A stretch of DNA of 64,000 nt from RPQJ01 sp963777725 (GTDB lineage Bacteria; Pseudomonadota; Gammaproteobacteria; Steroidobacterales; Steroidobacteraceae). Location: contig CAVZRR010000019.1 in NCBI GenBank assembly GCA_963777725.1, positions 9,535-73,534 on the forward strand. The letters run 5' to 3'. Position 1 is the first letter of the stretch. Every line of letters begins with the position of its first letter. Below the pieces are notes generated by a model. The model saw only the letters and a program-made list of their open reading frames with translations. It had not been told where the DNA came from and searched no databases. This document shows positions 58,141 through 64,000 of the stretch, one piece after another. The position numbers were made by a program, and so were the translations under genes.

Positions 58141-59298
58141 TCAGACGAGCTTGCGCTGGGGCATGGCACCCTTGCGCAGCATCGATTCGACGAAATGCGA
58201 GAACAGCGGCTCCAGGTCGCGCGGACCTGGACTCGCCTCGGGGTGGCCCTGGAAGCTGAACGCGGGCCGGTCGGTGCAGGCGAGGCCCTGCAGCGAGCCA
58301 TCGAACAGCGAACGGTGCGTCGCGCGCACGCCCTCGGGCAGCGTGGCCTCGTCGACCGCAAAGCCGTGGTTCTGGCTCGAGATGTAGACGCGACCGGTGT
58401 CGAGATCGAGCACTGGATGGTTGGCCCCGTGATGGCCGAACTTCATCTTGATCGTGCGCGCGCCGGTCGCCAGGCCGAGCAGCTGGTGGCCGAGGCAGAT
58501 GCCGAAGATCGGCACGCGCGCCTCGAGGAACTGCTTGATCGCCGTGATCGCGTAGTCGCAAGGCTCGGGGTCGCCGGGGCCGTTCGACAGGAACACGCCG
58601 TCCGGCGCGAGCGCCATGACCTCCGCGGCCGGGGTCTGCGCCGGCACGACCGTCATCCGGCAGCCGTGGTCGGCCAGCAACCGCAGGATGTTGCGCTTGA
58701 TGCCGTAGTCGTAGGCGACCACGTGCAGCCGCTGCCCGGGGCGGCGCCGCGGGCCCTGCTCGAGCGACCAGTTGGTGCCCTCGTTCCACTGGAACGACCG
58801 CTTGGTCGAAACGACCTTGGCCAGGTCCATGCCCTTGAGGCCCGGGAAGCGCCGCGCGGCCTGCACCGCGAGTTGCGGTCGCGATGCCGCGTCACCGCTC
58901 GCGATGCAGCCCGCCTGCGCGCCCTTCTCGCGCAGGATTCGCGTCAGCTTGCGGGTGTCGATCTCGGCGATGGCCACCACCCCGCCGCGCTGCAGGAATT
59001 CGGGCAGCGACTGTGTCGCGCGCCAGTTCGAGTGCAGCAGCGGCAGGTCGCGGATCACGAGGCCGGCCGCGTGGATGCCGCCCGACTCGAGGTCCTCGGG
59101 ATTGGTGCCCGTATTGCCGATGTGGGGGTAGGTCAGCGTGACGATCTGGCGCGTGTACGAGGGATCCGTGAGGATCTCCTGGTAGCCGGTCATCGCCGTG
59201 TTGAACACGACTTCGCCGGTCGCCGTGCCCGGCGCGCCGATCGAAATTCCGCGAAACACGGTGCCGTCCTCGAGTGCCAGAACAGCGGGTGTCGTCAC
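58141..59298 (-). CDS. carA: Carbamoyl-phosphate synthase small subunit
   Basis: The 385-residue glutaminase subunit. GTG 59298 (VTTPAVLALEDGTVFRG) is chosen for the GGAGGGCAC upstream. N-terminal domain: TAMTGYQEILTDPSYTRQIV. Class-I amidotransferase: GICLGHQLLGLA (nucleophile Cys) and FQGHPEASPGP (His, Glu). It lies 19 nt before carB. Confidence 0.97.
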   Translation of the reverse strand: MTTPAVLALEDGTVFRGISIGAPGTATGEVVFNTAMTGYQEILTDPSYTRQIVTLTYPHIGNTGTNPEDLESGGIHAAGLVIRDLPLLHSNWRATQSLPEFLQRGGVVAIAEIDTRKLTRILREKGAQAGCIASGDAASRPQLAVQAARRFPGLKGMDLAKVVSTKRSFQWNEGTNWSLEQGPRRRPGQRLHVVAYDYGIKRNILRLLADHGCRMTVVPAQTPAAEVMALAPDGVFLSNGPGDPEPCDYAITAIKQFLEARVPIFGICLGHQLLGLATGARTIKMKFGHHGANHPVLDLDTGRVYISSQNHGFAVDEATLPEGVRATHRSLFDGSLQGLACTDRPAFSFQGHPEASPGPRDLEPLFSHFVESMLRKGAMPQRKLV

Positions 59299-59531
59299 GG
59301 TCGTGCCCTCCGGTGAGCCGGCCCGCAAACTGCCTGCGGACCCATTTCGCGCGTGCGCCGACCGGCGGAGATGAGCGGTTGCTCACCCCGTACTGTCTTG
59401 CTCCACGGGCTAAGGTCGGAAGTTTACGCGAGCGCGTCGGGTCGCGCTATTCGATCGCGATTTGCTTCGCGTTGGTGGTTGGCTTGCTCACGCTCGCGAA
59501 GGTGGGGCTGCGTTGCCCGCTCCGGCCTCCG

Positions 59532-59637
59532 GCGGGTTCGGCAGGTCGCTTGCCGGGACGCCGTGAAGCCATCCCTGGCGGCTCCGGGCGCGGCGTCCAT
59601 GCCGCGCACGGCCCGGCGAGCGACCTGCCGAACCCGC
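59532..59637. repeat. Long hairpin element A (conserved core, unique arms)
   Basis: The 26-nt arms 59532-59557 and 59612-59637 (for example GCGGGTTCGGCAGGTCGC) are complementary at 25 positions. The 54-nt loop contains CGGCGTCCATGCCGCGC and GTGAAGCCATCCCTGG. The loop is the near reverse complement of the loop of element B, while the arms are unrelated. Confidence 0.85.
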
Positions 59638-59778
59638 CGCAGGCCGTCGGTTGGCTACGCGCCTGCACTTCGCGAGCTGGCGGCGCCCACGCAACGCGGG
59701 CTGACGCGAAGCGCTGGCGCGCGAGCGGCGCGACGCGTCGCGCAACAGGCGGCACGCCGAGGGCGTTAGCCGGATGGA

Positions 59779-59906
59779 GGATCGGGGGTCGGGGACGGGT
59801 CTGCCTGTTCGCGGGGCGTGCGCGGCATGGACGCCGCGCCCGCAGCCCCCATGGATGGGTTCACGGCGGCCCGCGGACAGGCAGACCCGTCCCCGACCCC
59901 CGATCC
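59779..59906. repeat. Long hairpin element B (same core in opposite orientation)
   Basis: The 37-nt arms 59779-59815 and 59870-59906 (GGATCGGGGGTCGGGGACGG...) are complementary apart from one mismatch and an end base. The loop of about 53 nt carries GCGCGGCATGGACGCCGCGC and CCATGGATGGGTTCAC, matching the reverse complement of the element A loop. Confidence 0.85.
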
Positions 59907-59946
59907 GACCACCGCGCATCAGCGCGAGCGCGCCCGCAACGCGACG

Positions 59947-60747
59947 CTAGAGCCCGAGCACATCCAGCATCGAATAAAGCCCCGGCGGTCGCCCGACGAC
60001 CCACCGAGCCGCGACGAGTGCACCGCGGGCGAAACCCGAGCGGTCCTGGGCATGGTGCGCAAGCTCGATCTGCTCGCCCGGTCCTGCAAAGATCACGCGA
60101 TGGTCGCCGACGATGTCACCGCCCCGAACCACGCTGAAACCGATTGCGCCGGTCGGCCGGGGGCCGGTCGCACCCTGGCGTGCATACACCGCCGCCGCGT
60201 CGAGCGACGTGCCTCGCCCCTGCGCGACCGCCCGGCCGAGACCGAGAGCGGTGCCACTGGGCGCGTCCACCTTGTGGCGGTGGTGCGCCTCGACGATCTC
60301 GGCGTCGTAGCCCGCGTCTAGCGCGCGCGCGGCAAGCTCGGCGAGCTTGAACAACAGGTTCACGCCGAGGCTCATGTTGGGCGCCATCACGATGGGCAGG
60401 CGTTCGGCGACCTTGCGCAGTTCGCCCAGCGCCAGGTCGTCGTGCCCCGTCGTGCCGATCACCATCGGCACCCCATGCGCCAGGCACCGGCGCGCGTGAT
60501 CGAGCGTCGCCGCGGGCAACGTGAAGTCGATGACGACCTGCGCACCGTCGAGCGCGCGCTCGGGATCGCTGGTAATGCTGATCGCCAGAGGCGCCACGCC
60601 GGCGACGACGCCCACATCGTGGCCGATCGAGGGGTCGGCGTCTGCAGCGAGCGCGCCACTGAGCCGGAGGTCGGTGCTCTCGGCAACCAGCGGCACGATG
60701 GTGCGACCCATGCGCCCGGAGGCGCCGAACATGGCGACGTTGAGCAT
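59947..60747 (-). CDS. dapB: 4-hydroxy-tetrahydrodipicolinate reductase
   Basis: The 266-residue enzyme of lysine/diaminopimelate synthesis starts at ATG 60747 (MLNVAMFGASGRMGR). NAD(P)-binding GASGRMGR, substrate site VEAHHRHKVDAPSGTALGLG (catalytic His/Lys) and the C-terminal RGALVAARWVVGRPPGLYSM are all present. The longer frame upstream is dnaJ read out of frame. It lies 7 nt after dnaJ on the same strand. Confidence 0.96.
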   Translation of the reverse strand: MLNVAMFGASGRMGRTIVPLVAESTDLRLSGALAADADPSIGHDVGVVAGVAPLAISITSDPERALDGAQVVIDFTLPAATLDHARRCLAHGVPMVIGTTGHDDLALGELRKVAERLPIVMAPNMSLGVNLLFKLAELAARALDAGYDAEIVEAHHRHKVDAPSGTALGLGRAVAQGRGTSLDAAAVYARQGATGPRPTGAIGFSVVRGGDIVGDHRVIFAGPGEQIELAHHAQDRSGFARGALVAARWVVGRPPGLYSMLDVLGL

Positions 60748-60754
60748 CGGTCGG

Positions 60755-61894
60755 TCAATCCCCGAGGCTGGTGAAGAAACGCTTGACGCCGTCGAGCCAG
60801 GATTCCTCGCGCGGATGGTGGCGCGATGCGTCTTCCTGCAGCGAATCCTCGAACTTCTGCAGCAGGTCCTTCTGCTCGCGCGTGAGCTTGACCGGCGTCT
60901 CGGCGACCACGCGACAGAACAGATCGCCCGTCGGGCCGCCGCGCACCGGCTTGATGCCCTTCTCACGCAAGCGAAACACCCGTCCCGACTGCGTCTCGGG
61001 CGGCACCTTGATGCTCGCGCTGCCGTCGAGCGTCGGCACGTCGAGATTGCCGCCGAGCGCGAGCCGCGCGAAACTCACCGGCACCTCGCACGACAGGTGG
61101 CTGCCGTCGCGCTCGAAGATCGGGTGCTCGCGCACGCGCACTTCGACGTACAGGTCGCCGGTCGGGCCGCCATTGCGGCCCGCCTCGCCTTCGCCCGAAA
61201 GACGAATGCGATCCCCGGTATCGACCCCAGGCGGCACCTTGACCGACAGCGTCTTCTGCTTGCGCAGGCGTCCCTGCCCGCGGCACTCGCCGCAAGGATC
61301 GGTCACGACCTGGCCGCGCCCCTGGCAGCGCGGGCAGGTCTGCTGGACAGTGAAGAAACCCTGCTGCATACGGACCTGGCCGGCACCGCGGCAGGTCTCG
61401 CAACTGGTCGGCTTCGAGCCCTTAGCGGAACCGCTTCCGGTGCACGCCTCGCACTCGGCCAGCGTCGTGAATTCGATCTTCGCAGTGTCGCCGAACACCG
61501 CCTGCTCGAGGTCGAGCTCGAGCTCGTAGCGCAGGTCGGCGCCGCGATAGACCGGCGAACGCCCGCGTCGGCCGGCACCGAAGATGTCGCCGAACACGTC
61601 GCCGAAGATGTCGCCGAACGCATCGCGCGGATCGAATCCCTGCCCGCCACCGCCACCGCCGCGCATGCCGTCGACGCCGGCGTGGCCGAACTGGTCGTAG
61701 GCCGCCCGCTTCTGCGCGTCGCTCAGGACCTCGTAGGCCTCCTTCGCTTCCTTGAACTTGCCCTCCGCCTCGTGATCACCCGGATTGCGGTCGGGGTGGA
61801 ACTTCATGGCGAGGCGCCGGTACGCCTTCTTGATGTCCGCCTCGCTCGCGGTTCGCGGCAGGTCGAGGACTTGGTAGTAGTCGCGCTTCGCCAT
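60755..61894 (-). CDS. dnaJ: Chaperone protein DnaJ
   Basis: The 379-residue Hsp40 co-chaperone. J domain with HPD (MKFHPDRNPGD), a G/F-rich linker (GGGGGGQGFDPRDAFGDIFG), four zinc repeats CEACTGSG, CETCRGAG, CPRCQGRG and CGECRGQG, then the substrate-binding C-terminal domain. It delivers substrates to DnaK and stimulates its ATPase. It is separated from dnaK by 97 nt with a terminator-like hairpin. Confidence 0.97.
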   Translation of the reverse strand: MAKRDYYQVLDLPRTASEADIKKAYRRLAMKFHPDRNPGDHEAEGKFKEAKEAYEVLSDAQKRAAYDQFGHAGVDGMRGGGGGGQGFDPRDAFGDIFGDVFGDIFGAGRRGRSPVYRGADLRYELELDLEQAVFGDTAKIEFTTLAECEACTGSGSAKGSKPTSCETCRGAGQVRMQQGFFTVQQTCPRCQGRGQVVTDPCGECRGQGRLRKQKTLSVKVPPGVDTGDRIRLSGEGEAGRNGGPTGDLYVEVRVREHPIFERDGSHLSCEVPVSFARLALGGNLDVPTLDGSASIKVPPETQSGRVFRLREKGIKPVRGGPTGDLFCRVVAETPVKLTREQKDLLQKFEDSLQEDASRHHPREESWLDGVKRFFTSLGD

Positions 61895-61918
61895 GCGGGT
61901 CAGGTCAGCTCTGGAATG

Positions 61919-61950
61919 AGAAAACGCCGCGGGGGATCAGCCCGCGGCGG
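61919..61950 (-). terminator. Terminator/attenuator between dnaK and dnaJ
   Basis: On the minus strand, CGCCGCGGG-CTGATC-CCCGCGGCG is followed by TTTTCTC. It is a strong hairpin with a U-run and likely lowers dnaJ relative to dnaK. Confidence 0.85.
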
Positions 61951-61991
61951 TGTGAGTCATCGACTGCGCAAGGATAACCCCTCGCGGCCGG

Positions 61992-63932
<1,941 letters not shown>

Positions 63933-64000
63933 GGAACAGGCTCCGTGGAATCAGGAATTCGATGGCCGCTTAGTTGGGGGTCGGCCGGGCAGGATTCAAG
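63933..64000. other. Leader of dnaK
   Basis: The 68 bp upstream of dnaK hold a ribosome-binding-site-like GGAG (TCCACGGAGCCTG on the minus strand). No heat-shock promoter is visible within the window. Confidence 0.4.

Larger units (their letters stand above)
59299..59946. other. Long intergenic region with two structured repeats
   Basis: The 648 bp between carA and dapB carry no supported gene. They hold the two long hairpins at 59532-59637 and 59779-59906. The promoter of carA must lie near 59300-59420. Confidence 0.7.

Overview
The window is GC-rich DNA from a gammaproteobacterium. The order dnaK-dnaJ-dapB-carA-carB-greA / rlmE-ftsH-folP-glmM-tpiA-secG-tRNA-Leu-nuoABCDEFGHIJKLMN, read on the minus strand, is the arrangement known from Xanthomonadales and relatives (Steroidobacterales, Nevskiales). 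The genus cannot be fixed from the sequence alone.

Layout. (1) 1-11.7 kb is accessory DNA rich in exported proteins. It holds a surface protein tail with a GlyGly-CTERM-like sorting end, a Wzx-type flippase next to an asparagine-synthase-like enzyme, remnants of two insertion sequences, an atypical Ser/Thr kinase with a Calx-beta sensor domain, and a frameshifted multi-domain surface protein. (2) 11.9-23.9 kb is a mosaic island. Five or more direct repeats, each made of the 3' end of an initiator-type tRNA plus a Rho-independent terminator, separate short blocks of one or two genes: a secreted glycosidase-like protein under a c-di-GMP-I riboswitch, two paralogous CBM96/beta-helix proteins, a GFA protein, and a nucleotidyltransferase with a small partner. 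Between them lie a decayed prophage (capsid fragment), an IS3 remnant and integrase tails that read into the repeats. (3) 23.9-32.4 kb is a signalling/surface module: ECF sigma factor, Ser/Thr kinase with TPRs, and a very large PKD-repeat exported protein followed by a truncated exported protein cut by the island edge. (4) 33.2-47.6 kb carries tRNA-fMet, with a partial tandem duplication of its promoter and 5' half, and the 14-gene complex I operon. (5) 47.7-64 kb is core housekeeping: tRNA-Leu(GAG), secG, tpiA, glmM, folP, ftsH, rlmE, yhbY, greA, carB, carA, dapB, dnaJ, dnaK.

The core genes work as expected: complex I respiration, carbamoyl-phosphate and lysine/peptidoglycan precursor supply, proteostasis (DnaK/DnaJ/FtsH) and ribosome maturation (RlmE/YhbY). 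The accessory part is devoted to secreted and cell-surface proteins and kinase signalling.

Two features deserve most attention. One is the tRNA-3'-end/terminator repeat array that parcels the island into cassette-like units. The other is a pair of long hairpins between carA and dapB whose roughly 54-nt core is conserved while the complementary arms differ completely. A caution: nuoN, nuoG (three sites), nuoD and the 8-10 kb surface gene carry single-base frameshifts, almost all +1, which look like sequence errors rather than true inactivation.
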